From Meandrina meandrites (taxonomy: Eukaryota > Cnidaria > Anthozoa > Scleractinia > Meandrinidae), in NCBI GenBank assembly GCA_963693305.1, contig OY855905.1:20299937-20363936 (forward strand): DNA of 64,000 nucleotides, written 5' to 3'. Of the stretch, positions 31,890 through 44,894 are shown piece by piece. Numbering within the stretch: the first letter of the stretch is position 1; each line of letters begins with the position of its first letter. A program made the translations under genes and the position numbers. The notes under the pieces are model-generated. The model was not told the DNA's origin. It searched no databases and saw only the letters and a program-made list of their open reading frames with translations.

Positions 31890-34800
31890 TTACCACACAA
31901 AAGAAAACTCACTCACTGGACTTCCCAAGTTTGATGAGGGCATGTACTGAGAACGGTAATCCGCTGGAATGAAAACAGGGCTGATTCTGATATCAGGATT
32001 ATATCTTCGAGCCTTATTGTAGAAAGTTATGATCTGTTCCTCTGTTGACTTTTGGATTAAGCATAGTTGTGAGTGAATGTAACCAAGCTGGCGATATTGC
32101 ATGGCTAAATGATGCTTGTATTCTTCGTTTGTAAGCTGTGTTGCTGTGTTGACACAATCCTCAGCTGCCTTGAGGTAGCTTAAGAGATCTTTTCGCTGTC
32201 TGTCTCCACGACATTTCTTCACGTACAAGTTAAACTTACAGCATGCAAATTGGAATGCTACGTAGGCATTTGTTTGGGTTACATCACCCATTGCCTCAAA
32301 CAGCTTGTGAGCATTTTGGACAGCCTCCAACACTTGTTGGCTATCATCACTTCTCTCCTGGCACAAAGAAACTGCTTTTAAAATGACAGATTGCAGATCT
32401 TCGCATGTTGCTCCTTCCTCTACTAGTTTTTTCACAATTGTGACACCTGTTGAGATGTCCTGCATTTCTTCAGCAACGCACCATTTGCAAAGCTCTGTGA
32501 TGAGGGGAATGCGTCGCTGTAGTTTTTGAGAGATAAATCTTTCATAGGGTTGAACATTTGGGTGGCTTGCATCATTCTCGTGCAGCTCAAGCAGTTTTCG
32601 AATTAGCATGTCAGAACACATAAATGGATGTTTGTCAGAAAGATGTTTTTCAAGAAATTCCATGAGAAGTTTCACTGCATCTTCTTTTTCTCCCTTTGCA
32701 CAAAGGGTGTCAACATCTCGAAGAATGGAGTAAGCTATATATTTTGGATGGCCAGGAAGACGAACGTGGAAGTGTACAGAACTGAATGAAAAGGATGGCT
32801 TAGGATTGTTGTTCTGCTTCATGGTTTTAAAAATAGTTCTTACTCCAGTGAACCGCCCTTCAGCCAATTTCCTGTCTTTAAGGAACTCGGCTATCCTTCT
32901 GTTCCTGGATGGCACACATGGAACTTCATTGCCCTCTGTGAAGTGTTCCTCCTTAAGAGCTGGATTCGGACCTGGATAACTGATGACATCGATGCAGTTT
33001 GGTTTGATATGAATTTTAATTGGATCACAGTGGCAGTCTTCATAGCTTCTATGGTAGAAGGCATTCACAACTGCTTCACGAAGAGCTCGCCCGGGATAAG
33101 CAACGAACTCATGACGAGCTTCTTCTTTTGTTGTCTTCAAGATGAAAGACAAGACCTTATCAATCTGTTGGTCAATTGGGCCAGTTATCTGCACTTCTTC
33201 GGTCACATCATCATCATGGGTATACAGTGCAATTTCAGCTCTTGCCCCTCTGAAAAATTCATGTGGGGTTGGGTTAAAGAACAGTAGGGCTACATTCCTT
33301 GGAACCCAGACTGGCTGAAGCATGTCACCAACCCTTTTATCTCCAATATTCCTTAAGAGATTCAACCGGTCAAACAAGTAAACTGGACCCTTGTGATGCT
33401 GTTCTAGTAATTTGGATCCAATGCCTTTCAAAAATGCCTTCACAAGGTTGATGTCTATGTTGTTTTCAGACAGGGGCTTGCCACTTTCTGTTAAAAAGTG
33501 AAAATAATAGTATTACCAATCAATACAGCAGTGAAGGAGTTGTTACAAAGTAAAAAGAAGACAAGAAAAGAACACTTTTAACAAACTGCATGTTTCACTT
33601 TTTGCACTAAGATGCCTGAGCAAGAGTTGATTGTCAGGGCTGTAACCAGACTTTTGAATGTGGTGGTGTTGGTCTGGTCTGGTCTGGAAAGCATGCTGAA
33701 GCTCTGAAACACTATTTTCAACCTGTTTCTTCAAAAAAGCAATCTTGTTCATTTGGGGATTATTTTCCCACCTGAATCGAACCTGAATTTTGTTTTTAAT
33801 CTTGGATTGAAATATAGACGGGGCAGGGGTAGGTATCGCCATGATTATTGAGCATCAACAACGAAATGTTGTGACATTCATTAGTTAAAATAGTAGTTAA
33901 AATAGCTGCTTTTGAAGTTGGCTTTTTACATGACAACATGCAATGTGAACAACAAAGTTTAAAAAAGAAAACATCTGAGAAGAGATGAGTACACGTAACA
34001 ACAAGTCCGTTGTGACATCTTGAGCATCTCTCAGGGAGGGAAAGTTCCACTAGCATTAAACCATTCCCACATTTAAGTTTGTTATCAGCATTAAAATAGT
34101 ATGAAGCACCCTGTCTCAGAAATCATCCTGCTTAAGTTCGTAGTATTCCTAAAGTTAAGTTAGAATCGAAGCATTGACTGGAATTGTTATCAAGGTAACA
34201 GAGTGTAAACTCCTGAGTGCACAGGGGCGTAGCCAGGATTTTCCAAAAGGGGGGTCACACTGTTTCACACCCAGGGTACTTACATGGTCCACTGCAGATG
34301 TTTGGTCCTGAAAATGGAGTATGGAACTATCTAGCACTAGAAAAGATTTATGACACCCTAGCTATGCCCCTGGTGCAACATGATTTGTAAATCACAAGAT
34401 GTGTTGTGTTATAGTTCTGTCAGTTGTCATTTTCAGTTAGACCAAGGTACTAGCATGCAAAACAGAAAGAAAATATTGATTGTTCTGTGTTCACAACATG
34501 ACCAGTAACAACTTGTCTTACAGTTTGTTTTATGTGACATAAAAAGAAGCATGGTTAAAAGTTCTAAACTAATGTAACAATATATATAAATAAAAGCAAA
34601 ATAATGATCAATAATGCACATTGAGCATGGCATGTTGCTTGGGAACCAAAACATTAAGCCGACAAATCATGCCTAATCATAGAAATGCTAAGGCAAAGCT
34701 TGATAGCGCTTCCCCACTCAAACGACCCCCATGCTCCCCCCCCCCCCCCCGTCCAATTCTGATCGAGCTACCTGATGGTTTAAAAAATTTGAACAACAAT

Positions 34801-35812
34801 CATTACACACATTACGGTCCATAATGACGACTCCATTTCACTTGTCTGGCTTTAAAATGATTTCGAATGGTTTCGAAGAATGCGGTGTTTATTCAATTCA
34901 TGACCATTCATGTGGATATGTGTTGTACAGTTGAATCCCGATAACTCGAACCTTACCTGGAGGGAAATCGAAAAAGGTTCGAGTTAATGAGGGTCCGAGT
35001 TATCGGGATTTAACTGTAGTTGTCCTTGTCCTTTAGAAATGTATTTCTCGAACAACAGCGTCACGTCAGCGAAAATCGATTTTTGGCGCCAAATGAATTT
35101 CCGTTAAAATTTCCCGGGCATTTTTTAACTCGGCTTGAATTTTCAAGTAATTCTGCTGTAAAACCCAAAGTTGACACCTTTTCTATGTCGCCATTCCCTA
35201 AAAGCTGAAATATTTTAAAATTCTCTTACCTGAGTTATCAATTGCCCTCCTGTCATCAAATGGAATCTTACTTTTCAGGTACAACAGTTGTTCGATTTCT
35301 CCAGGAGAAGCCTTCTTGGTTTCTGTTCCCCGCCTTATGTAGTAAAGATTCTCTCCTTTCTCGCTTTCTTTACACGTATGTGGTCTGTTATCGGACGCCA
35401 CGGCCCAGATCACCAGTACGAACTTTCTGTTTTCTCCCGGGCTCTCGACGACTTCGGGCGACAGTATGGGAAAGTATTCAGGCTTGATATTGGCTCGACA
35501 CGCTCCCAAAATCTCCTTTTGAATTCGATCGAGATCTTTTCCTGGAACCCCTAATGGCGGAAGAATAATTTGGCGATCATCTGCTGAATCTTCCCAGTTT
35601 TCCTTTTCTTCCACGCCGATGATTATGTATCCGCCATTGTCATTGTAAAAGTCGTTAGCGAAGGCGCAAATTGTATGAATGACTTGCCAGTACGTGCCAC
35701 CTTCCCTTCTACCATGCCACGCTTTCTTGAATTCAACTCGTTGTTTCTCTACTCCTTGTAGACTCAGTAGATCGTTAACATTGATTAAAAGACTCGAAGC
35801 TGAATAAGCCAT
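31890..35812 (-). CDS. Schlafen-like protein B (paralogue of 13999-17305)
   Basis: Two exons on the minus strand: 35812-35230 (donor GTAAGAG) and 33487-31890 (acceptor TTTTTAACAG), phase 1, 726 codons. The intron falls at the same place as in gene A. The AlbA_2 domain shows VEKQRVEFKKAW (E22 and E27) and NGGYIIIGVEEK. The second part has GPIDQQI, REAVVNAFYHRSY, SYPGP and FTGVRTIF, followed by the same helical C-terminal region (AHKLFEAMGDV, MQYRQLGYIHS). The last dozen codons before TAA contain a GTGAGT donor-like site at CCAGTGAGTGAG, so a further 3' exon cannot be excluded. Nucleic-acid cleavage or innate defence is inferred from the Schlafen family only. It is transcribed toward the 3' end of FBXW4. 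Confidence 0.84.
34222..34372. mobile_element. hAT-like MITE (151 bp), 5-bp target duplication
   Basis: The ends are CAGGGGCGTAGCCAGG at the left and CTAGCTATGCCCCTG at the right, imperfect inverted repeats. GTGCA flanks both sides (34217-34221 and 34373-34377). The CAGGGGCGTAGC start is common to hAT-type MITEs. The 5-bp duplication matches that of the element at 8123-8777. Confidence 0.8.
34928..35016. mobile_element. Tc1/mariner- or pogo-like MITE (89 bp)
   Basis: The inverted ends are CAGTTGAATCCCGATAACTC at the left and GAGTTATCGGGATTTAACTG at the right, flanked by TA on both sides (34926-34927 and 35017-35018). The TA target and size fit a Tc1/mariner-pogo derived MITE. It has no coding capacity. 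Confidence 0.8.
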
Positions 35813-37561
35813 CGCCGTGTTTGCTGCTTCTTTGCTTGTAGTTAACTCGAAGAGTCAGCAATCAGCCAGACACTATTATACTGACAGACATCACGCCCTG
35901 CTTGGCAGTGTTCCAAGCATCGCGTGACTTATTGGTCCAACTCTCCTGGGGATTACAGAAAATAATGATTGCTTTCATAATCATTGTTTATTATTTTTAG
36001 GGGCAGAACAGTCTTGGTTCAAGGCTGTTGTGTTATTTCTTTGAGTCAATGAAGCCGATGAGAGGCGGCCATATTTGCCGGCTCCACGCTTGTATTAATA
36101 AACGACGTGTTTGCTCTACTTCCATGAAGTAAACTTAGGATATATAGACATATCGTCACGACAGAAAATGCAAAACAAGTTTCCACGGCGGGGGCTCCCT
36201 CCCTCCCTACTTCAAAATCAAAAAGCGCCTGGTCGCTTGTTAGCTTTGTAGGTTGGAGTTCACTCGAAGGCTTGGGACTCGAGACGGAACCAGAAAAAGG
36301 AGGAGGGGAATTGGTAGGAGGGAGACGCTTGCCAGTAAGGCGACATCACTTCCACGGGGATAAGGAGCCCTTGACCGCGAGCTGGCCAGCTGAAAGGACG
36401 ATAATCGAATTAATGCCACTCGCAAAAAGTTCATCTGACAGTTGCCTCCGTGTATTAATCACCGGGCATGTGAAGTGGGTTGGGATGCTGCTCGTGTAAA
36501 TTATGGATAGTTAATAGTATCATTCAGGGTGTTTAGGACAGAACACCAATGCTTTTACCTATCAGTGTATCTTTAAAGGTTGCAGGAAAATATGTTGGTG
36601 GTTTAGTTAGGTCAGCTATGAAATCTTTAAATTTCTTACCTGTCTGTTTTAGAATGGTATCTTTTCCGGTCAGATAATGCTTGAAGCACACTCAGATTGG
36701 TCTCATTTAGGCTGGTTTCACTGGTCATAAGGAGAGGCATAAGCATAGGAAAAACGAACACCTCCGTTCTTATTACGTTATAACATATGAGTACCCCCTG
36801 GAGCATCATGATCAACAGAAACAGTTTTGCATAAATTATGTTTTCTCTTGGACCAAGTCGACTGTTATCTATGATTATCTATGAGGAGAGGTTCACTGTA
36901 CATAGAATAAAAGTCTCTGACTTTGCAGACTGCCGGACGAGGAGGAGCAGCAGACTGTTCACATCGCTGCAACTGGGGACACAAGACCTGAATTCTCTTT
37001 ATCACAAATATAGAACAACTGAAAAGTAGCTGGAACACTTTAGGTGTGTGTTGATGCGTGTCGATGTTTTTTTTTAGCTGAAACATGTTCCAACGAAATT
37101 TGGAAAATGTGGAATCTGAAAAGATACGAAATCAATGTACAATGTAGTTTGCATGATACAGACTCACTTTCGATGGACTATGCACAATTTAACATGAAAG
37201 GATGCATTTAATAGTTTCCTGGGTTCAGTGATATAGTTGATAATGTCAAAATGTTCTTAAGAGTATCACAGACATTAAATGGCTTAAAACAAAAATGACG
37301 ACGCCATATCCATATCCATCGTATAAAATCCGATACTTGTATACAGCTATTTCGCACGAGAAAGGTCGTCCCACAGAGCCACAAAAGTGGACTGGGGGAG
37401 GCGACAGTGCCGTAAGGTTTGGTGGGTTGTGGCAGTTTACCCTTGTTTAATCGACGTTCGTGGTGTTTGTCAGTGCTACAAAAGAAGAAAGCAGGAATGT
37501 TAAAGGTTTCTCTTCCCTTCGATCGCGGTACGATTTTATATACTAGGCAATCAGCTGAAAA
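35813..37561. other. Intergenic: upstream of Schlafen-like gene B, downstream of membrane-protein gene 1
   Basis: No gene was recognised. The short open frames at 36240-36499 overlap on both strands and show no motif. The promoter of Schlafen-like gene B should lie just above 35812, but no clear element is visible. Confidence 0.5.
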
Positions 37562-40500
37562 TTAAAAGAAGTGATACAACAAGCCCGCAAGTCCAAAGAA
37601 AAACGAGAACCAGGCCAGAGAAGTGTTGAACGTGATTCTACCAACTTTAAACCCACAACGGCTGTCTTTAGCGTAGGAAATGAACAGAGAGATGTTACAA
37701 CGATCCCTGAACGGGTGGCCTTCATTCCAGTCATCAGATGTGGTGCAGTTGATTTTCTCGTAGATTCCTTCAAACAAAACAAAAATTGAATGGATATGAC
37801 GCAGTTATCACTGACAAGTTCTTGCGTGTGATTCAGAGTAAGACATGAAAGAGCTAAAACAAGGAGAACCCAATAGGAAGGCTAGGAAAGACGAATCCCT
37901 CCCCCCACCTACACCCCCCCCCCCCCCCTTCCTCTGGATTGTTCACCCCTATCAATTTTGTTTACCCCCAAAAGTAATGTTGTTTTTTATTTCTTTTGTT
38001 CTCTCGTACCAAATCGATAGTTTCATCGATTGTTTTGGCATAGAAACAATGCGTATCATCTTCGGTGATAAAACACGTAACTTCACCCTATAGTGTTTTT
38101 TTGTGGTCCCAGGCACGACGTTTACAAGTCAACAAATTCGCAAAAAAATGTGCAAAATGTGTTTGCGTTATCTAGTTTTGTCCAAGATTGAAGCTCCGCA
38201 AGCACGAACCAAATCCTGCACTGCCTTTCTACACGAGAGACCAAAATGGGGCTGTGTTGTCCGCTCGGGATTGTCCGTTGTGTCCTGCAAGACAATGTAT
38301 GGTGTTCTTTTTTGCCATTCAGTAAATCCTTTATTGACCAAGCCTGTTCGGTCATAATGGCCGTGTACTGGCCTCGTTCTCTTTTTGGTGTGACTACGCA
38401 TAAACACGCAAAACAAACACTTGGCCAATATCTTGACCTCACGCTTGCTTAAATTGGTGTACAGCCCATATGTATTTACGACGCGTCTCAGTTAGACATT
38501 TAATTTTATTCAGGGGTTTTCCCCTGATCAGGCTTATTCTCTTACCAGTGCAATTGCTTGTGATGTTAGCAGCAAACATACAAGGAAGAAGAAACAAATA
38601 GAGATGACACAGGAAGAATAAGCCGAGATACACCAGGTTTATCGTGTGAGTGCCATATTTACTCCTGGAAATCAATTCTCTGGATATGTAGATGACAGAT
38701 AAAACAACGCCAACTCCATAAGTAAACCAGTGTACCACAAACCAGACGCTGTAAGCTGATACTGTATTGAAAACAACTGTACACAGGTCTTTATGAATTC
38801 TAATGATGTCGTCAAGGGTTCCGTTTACGTTCTGTATGAGCCTGAAGGCGTCTTGTGCAAAAGTACCTGTGGGAAATTTTATGGCATAGACAAATAAACA
38901 CACTTTTTTGCTTCAAAGGGATACAATCAGAGAAAAGACCAGGCGCCAAATAGGCTGACTGAATGCCAGAACTGCAACTGATAGAAAATCGGAACCTAAA
39001 GCGGCTTATTTTATTACCAACTTGTAGTTTCTAACGAAAATATATAGCGTAAACATCGCCTTACATCTGATTAAGCCACTGATTTTCCAAGAGTCAGTCC
39101 TCTGCCCGCGCCTGGGTCCAATCCCTATATACTGTTTATGGTGGACGCAGTGAAAATATAGATTCCGGAAAGGTAGCGTCTGCCGTTATAGGCAAGCTTG
39201 TCCACCACAACGTGATGCTTATCTTTAAGAAATAATCTTCTATCGAATGAAAGTGATGTAACACACACGTAATTGCTTTTTTCCTATTACATGATTATGA
39301 TTGTTATAAGTTTCGTTTTACGCTTTTGCAATACTGTATGTACTTATAGTCATGCAAATAAAGCTTGTTGTTGTGCACAAATCAGTTTCATACCTCATCT
39401 TAGAGTTCAAATGCTTTTGTATTTTGTACATGCTGACGAGGCTTGGAGGACAGATTAGCGGAAAACAACATACTAGCAAATGGCTGAAAAGGTCAGCTGA
39501 TTGTCGGAAGCCGAAATAGCTTTGGTTTTCCTTTCTAAAAAAATTCGCTCCACTTACTCAATCCATCGGAAGCGAAATCAAAACCAACTTCAATTTGCAG
39601 TTTGGTCACAGGTATTTGTCCGCATTTGGAACCAGTTACGCATAATTCCTTCGAGTTCTCCTTGTTTCATTGTGTAAATGCTCTTTACGTTTGTTGTGAT
39701 AGACCGTCGTGATTGCTTATTTGGCTTTGGGTTTTAGAGCGGTATTTCAATTGAGTGCCGAAAGAAACAAAACCAAAGTACTCTAGCCAATCACAAAGGA
39801 CACACACGCCATTGAACCAATCAAAACTCGAAGCAAATACACGTAGCTACGCGGAGGGCGGGAAAACGTGTGCAAGCGATTCACGATTGGTTTTGCTTCA
39901 ATTTCTCGTTTCTGATTGGATGAGAAAGTGGCTGAAATTTATAAACCAATCACTAAACGTAGAACTGCATAACAAAAGCAAGTACGAATTATTATCGTTG
40001 TTATACATTGTAGTCTCTATCTGTCTTCTCATTGGCTAAGAGCCTACAGTTAATTCTGGGAATCAGCGCAACCTACAGATTATTCACTCATCTGCTAGCA
40101 GATTAGTGAATAATCTGTTAGGTTGCGCGCGCAATGCATGATTTCCAAGAGAATGTCAAGTTCACGAGTGGCGAGTGGCATCTTGCACACAGCAAAGTAA
40201 AAACATCATTTACATAGCTCGTCGATTCGCTTCTTCAACAGTACGTTTATCCTTATTATCTTCAAAACAATGTATAATAAAGCAATTATTAGGTTCCGTT
40301 TTTGTAATATCCAGAATAACACTTATCTCGCGACCTTGATTATTCCGGAGATTACAAAAACCTCATCCAATAATTGTTTAATGCTCGAGTGAAAACCACT
40401 CTATACGAGAAGAGAACAACTCACCAAGTGTAAAGGAACTGACAGCAAACACGTGACAAGTGGTTATGGCTGTCCACTGCGCCAAAAGCTGCGTTCCTAC

Positions 40501-41127
40501 TCCAGTAGCTAGTATGTCAAAATACGAATTTCTCGGCTGACTCTTCCATATAATGGCGTAAAACACAGCCACTGAGCATAAATACAGTACTGTAATAACA
40601 ACAAATGCAAAACACAAGCACCAGACATTTGTGCTGTCAAGGTCTTCCCTCAATGATTCGGACGGTGCTACCAAGGCCGATTCCTTGCGTTTTGCTACGA
40701 TAAAACAACCAATGAAGAGAAAGTAAGAAATCACGGCCGCAACAGATACTATTGTGTAGACAGCATTTGCGATTTGACGGTCGTTTTTGTGATGTGCCGG
40801 CTTTTTAGAATCCGTAGAGTTTTGTAAGAAGCTGCAATCAAAGCCACGACAGCCGAGCACGACATAAAAATCGTAAACAGCTTGATAAACACAAATTACG
40901 CTGACCAGAACGCGGGGAATGTAATTCCAAGCTTTAAGGCTCCATAATCCAAGTGAACAGAAAGAAATTTTGAAGATTTTTAAAACGAAACCTTTGCATT
41001 TATCAATATCTCGTTGCTCTCGGCCAAGCCGGAAGCGCACGTGAGTTGGTTGTCGAGGAATGAGAGGCTGTTGTTCATTGTTATCTTCTATTGCGTCTCC
41101 TTGTTCAGCCATCCCCGGATTTTCCAT
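37562..41127 (-). CDS. Polytopic membrane protein, tandem family member 1
   Basis: Family not recognised. Three minus-strand exons: 41127-40425, 38866-38546 and 37767-37562, all joined in phase 1, 409 codons, no defect. The N-terminus is hydrophilic with a basic stretch (THVRFRLGREQRD). Hydrophobic segments lie at about 70-91, 119-145, 167-192, 205-232, 262-296, 311-333 and 386-408, so seven or eight membrane spans. An N-glycosylation sequon (QNST, 102-105) sits between the first two, which would make that loop extracellular and the N-terminus cytosolic. KRKESALV follows the second span. Family hallmarks are SFCSLGLW, HVFAVSS, GTLDD, FNTVSAYSVWFVVHW, NCTTSDDW and CGFKVGRITFN. The protein ends directly after the last hydrophobic segment. 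A receptor or channel role is possible but not shown. Confidence 0.82.
39787..40035. promoter_or_regulatory. Cluster of six CCAAT/ATTGG boxes in intron 1 of membrane-protein gene 1
   Basis: CCAAT occurs at 39787, 39827 and 39946, and its complement ATTGG at 39886, 39915 and 40031. Most are followed or preceded by the extended CCAATCA/TGATTGG form. Density is well above the neighbouring sequence. It could be an internal promoter or enhancer with NF-Y-type sites, or part of a repeat. Confidence 0.35.
40066..40128. repeat. 63-bp palindrome in intron 1 of membrane-protein gene 1
   Basis: GCGCAACCTACAGATTATTC at the left and GAATAATCTGTTAGGTTGCGC-type text at the right are inverted with few mismatches around TCTGCTAGCAGA. 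It is probably a minimal MITE. No certain target duplication was found. Confidence 0.6.
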
Positions 41128-41583
41128 GTTAGGACAACAAATTAAGATATTCAGTTAACCGCTTGACTGTCTGTGAACGTAAACGCAGCGACAAATGAAA
41201 CTAGAACACAATTTTTTGTGATTACTTTTTATCGGCCATTTTCGGTTTCTGTATTCTTATACGCATGCGCAGCATAAGTTATTTTCCGAGAATCCTATTT
41301 ACAAAACTTAAAAATGAAACGGAAAACTTTCGTGGAAGCCAAGATAAATGTGTAAAGTGTCACGTTCTCTCGCTCAACACACGTATATATGTGTATGTAT
41401 GTGTATATCTGTATTCGCCTCTGAGAAAACGTTGTTTCTTTGATAGCAATTGGACTATACGTTTGTTAAGTAATGGTCATCTTTTGAATCCTTTCAGCGT
41501 TTTGTTTCAGGTCCAGTTTCAAAACGGAATATATTGTTTTCTGCTTTGAAAGTGGTCAGTAGTATCGTAGGCCAATATTGAAG

Positions 41584-43586
41584 TTAGAAAAAGTGATACA
41601 ACAAGCCCGTGAGCCCAAAGAAAAGCGAAAACCAGGCAAGAGAAGTGTTAAACGTGATTCTACCAACTTTAAACCCACAATGCCTGTCCTTTGCGTAGGA
41701 AATAAATAGGTCAATGTTACGACGCTCCTTGAACGGGTGCCTTGGGTCGGGCCAATCTTCGGACGTAGTGCAGTTAATTGTCTCATGGATTCCTGTAAAA
41801 CAAGCACAAAGAGAAAAATAGACGGGATTTAGTAATAATCTCAGAGTCTTTATAAAACCTGGCAAATCTTTCTTGTAAATCGTTCTGGCCGGAGTTTCAG
41901 AAGGAAGTAGGAGAGAGCGTTGCGTGACGAGCACAAACAACGGCTGTGATGAAGACAAGGCCAAGGGCCCGGGAGAAGGAGATCAAAACATTTGGCCAAA
42001 TTGTTTAGTTAAATTTTCGTTTCCTTTGGAGGTTCAAAAAATCGGGTTCAACTCAGTGTGGATGTCACCAAAGCCCACCTCGGGAGAGGGAGGGGATGGG
42101 GGAGATTTTGACACATGTAGTTTTATTGATGTGCTCTGCTGCATCGTACCTGCGCAGTTGCTCGTAATCTTGGCGGCGCACGCACAAGGGAAAACAAACA
42201 GATAGAGAACGCAGACCAAAATCAAGCCAAGAAACACAAACTCAATCGCATGAGTGTGATACTTGGCCCTTAAAACAGATTCCTCTGAGATGTATATGAC
42301 AGCCACAACGACGCCTGCTCCATAAGTAAACCAGTGTACCACAAACCAGACGCTGTAAGCTGATACTGTATTGAAAACAACTGTACACAGGTCTTCGTGA
42401 ATTCTAATGACGTCATCGAGGGTTCCGTTTTGGACGTCCCGGATGAGCGTGATAGTATTTTGTGCAAGGGTTCCTGAAGGAAAGGTATACTGAATAAGCA
42501 ATGTCCAAAGTGAAAGGAATTAATTTTTTTAAACATAAACTCGTCTTCTGAGTCCGTTGTAAGTTAGCCCGATATTATCCACCAAAATGGGATGGCCCTC
42601 AACTTTACAATAAAGATGAAAACTGGGGAAAAAAATAGCAATATATAACTGAATGAATGAATGAATTAGGGCATACGAGAATGAATCAATATGGGACTCA
42701 GAATGTAGTCTGTAAGCTCTTAACCTGAGTGATGGAGCAAAATCCCCCCGTTTTCCTACCTCGGCTTTCCAACCTACTTTAAAAAAAGCCAAGGAAAAAA
42801 TTTCCGTGCAAAAAAGTCCTGAAGGCAACATTTACACTGATTCCTGCATAGCGGATGAATGCTGAATATAAAGGACTAGGGCTACTAACCGATTGTTGAT
42901 GAACTGACAGCAAAGACGTGACAAGTGTTGATTGACGCCCAGTGAGCCAAGATCTGGGCTCCTGTCCCTGTTACTACAGTGGTGGTAAAATGAGGACCTC
43001 GTAGCTGATTACTCGCTGGTAGTTTGTAAAACGAGGCTCCCACGCCCATAAATGACAATATAATGCAAACGAAAGCGATAAATAACAGTACAACATCGGT
43101 TTCGTTAAGATATTCCATCAGTGACTCAGCAGGAGGCACTAAAGCCGAGTCTTTACGCTTGGCTACGATAAAAGAGGCAATGAAACAGGGATAGGAAATG
43201 AGTGTGGCTAAAGAAACTATCGTGAAGACTGTGTTTCCAGTAGCGACGTCATCTTTATGTATTGTCGTATTGTCTGTTAAATTCTGAATGAAGTGGCAAT
43301 TCAAATTTGGACAACCGCAATCAACATACATCCGGTAAACGACTTGATAGATGCAAACTACCATGAATAAAATACGAGGAATATAGTTCCACCACTGATA
43401 TCCCCATAATCCAAGCGAACAGAAGGACACTTTGAAAACAGCCAAAATAAATCGAGTGCATCTGCTAATCACTTGCTGCTCTTGCAGACGGAAGTTCAAG
43501 TAAGTCGGACGCCGTGGAAGAATAAGCGGTTCCATTTCTGGATTATCATGAACTTCACCTGTTGAATCACGGGGCTCTTCTGCCAT
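41584..43586 (-). CDS. Polytopic membrane protein, tandem family member 2
   Basis: Three minus-strand exons: 43586-42890 (donor GTTAGT), 42473-42150 (donor GTACG) and 41792-41584, phase 1 at both junctions, 409 codons, no internal stop. Family blocks are present in order: RPTYLNFRLQ, SFCSLGLWGYQWWNYIPRIL, sequons NLT and NTT in the first loop, KRKDSALV, HVFAVSS, QNGTLDD, FNTVSAYSVWFVVHW, NCTTSEDW, YAKDRHCGFKVGRITFN. The first-intron donor is GTTAGT rather than the GTRAGT of the others. Introns are short (416 and 357 bp). Its stop lies 456 bp from the start of member 1, head to tail. A 78-bp part of exon 2 is identical to member 1. Confidence 0.82.
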
Positions 43587-44447
43587 TCTTGAGTATCAAC
43601 CACAGAGGCTAACTATTACGCTATTAAATGTATATCCAGAACAGTGATACAGTTCCGTTTACATTTCATTATCGTCAGCAATAGGTTGTTACAAAACAAA
43701 CCCCAGTTTCGCTTTCAGGTTCTAACGTCACGCATCAGCCTGGGGGCTGGAGGGGTGGGGAATTTGAACCGGAAGTCTCCACTGCAAAAAAAGGTTATTT
43801 TGGTCCTCTGCGCCGGAATGCGCGCATTTTCCTTTTCCTTTTTTGTGCTTTTCGAAGAGATAGAGGCGGGAGTGTAAAAAAATTTTCGTTTTACACCTTT
43901 TGTTACAAAGTATTGTTTTGAAAGAGCTCCAGTTTTAGTATAGCAAGAATGTTGTGTTTTTGACTGTTAAACCCATGGGCAAGGGTTTTTCAGAATACGG
44001 TGTAATGGTAAAAAGATCGAAAATTATTATAGAGAGGGGCAAGAAAAAAACATGCACAAGAAAAAAACATGCTGGTACATTTACATATTCATCCCTCTCG
44101 TGTGATGACGTTTAAAAGTCACGCACTGACCGCACTGGGACGTTCATTACAGACTCACTTGAGGCAAGAACAATAAAGTCATTTGCGAGAATAAATTAAA
44201 CACAAAAACGTTTTCTACAAACGGTTTAAACACTTGTCCCTGGGTACGTGTATTACACGGTCAAGTCTAATATTAGAAGTCATACTAGGGCGAGCGGGGA
44301 ATGAACAAGAAAATCTTTTTATAGTTACAGTTAATTATGTAGATGATGCCCAGAATTAGCAGGGGGGGGGGGGGGGGGTACTTTCCCCCTTAGCTACGAA
44401 ATTATACACTTGTCTGACGTCTGACGTTCTTATTGTTATTTGTCATT

Positions 44448-44517
<70 letters not shown>

Positions 44518-44894
44518 CTACTACTACTACCACACCACTATCACGACCACGACAGCATGAAGACGGCAGCAAACTTGATTTGAATGATTTTATGACTTTT
44601 ATCACTAGTCACTTTCTATTTTAGCCTCTTATCGGTCCGAGCTTATTGAAAACAAAGCCAAATTTCGTTTATAGCATTCTTGCTGGCAGCTAAATGGGGG
44701 CAAAAACAAGAGAAGAACGCTCATTGGGACGACCAAAAGGTGGCTGCTAAATAAAGGTTTTATTTACAGCATTATACTGATGATAGTTTCAGGACTTTGA
44801 CAGCTGACCGTTTACTATTATGGGATGGCTGCTTAATAAGGGGTTCGGCTGTAATTGGATTTGTAGTTTTCAAAGAGCTGTAAGACGGACGGGG
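43587..44894. other. Intergenic between membrane-protein genes 2 and 3
   Basis: Contains a poly-G run at about 44362-44378 and a long (ATC)n microsatellite at 44446-44515. The open frames over the microsatellite (poly-Met, poly-Ile) are artefacts. Member 2's promoter should lie just above 43586. Confidence 0.5.
44446..44515 (+). repeat. (ATC)n microsatellite
   Basis: About 23 consecutive ATC units, followed by short ACT runs. Confidence 0.95.

Larger units (their letters stand above)
33488..35229. other. Intron of Schlafen-like gene B
   Basis: Contains two MITEs (34222-34372 and 34928-35016) and a run of C at about 34738-34750. No other gene was seen. Confidence 0.6.

Noticed and set aside
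31890..31920. Extra 3' exon of Schlafen-like gene B from a GTGAGT donor near the stop
   Set aside because: No matching acceptor and exon were found downstream, and gene A ends without such an exon. It is kept only as a caveat.
44402..44624. Poly-Met and poly-Ile frames
   Set aside because: Produced by the (ATC)n microsatellite.
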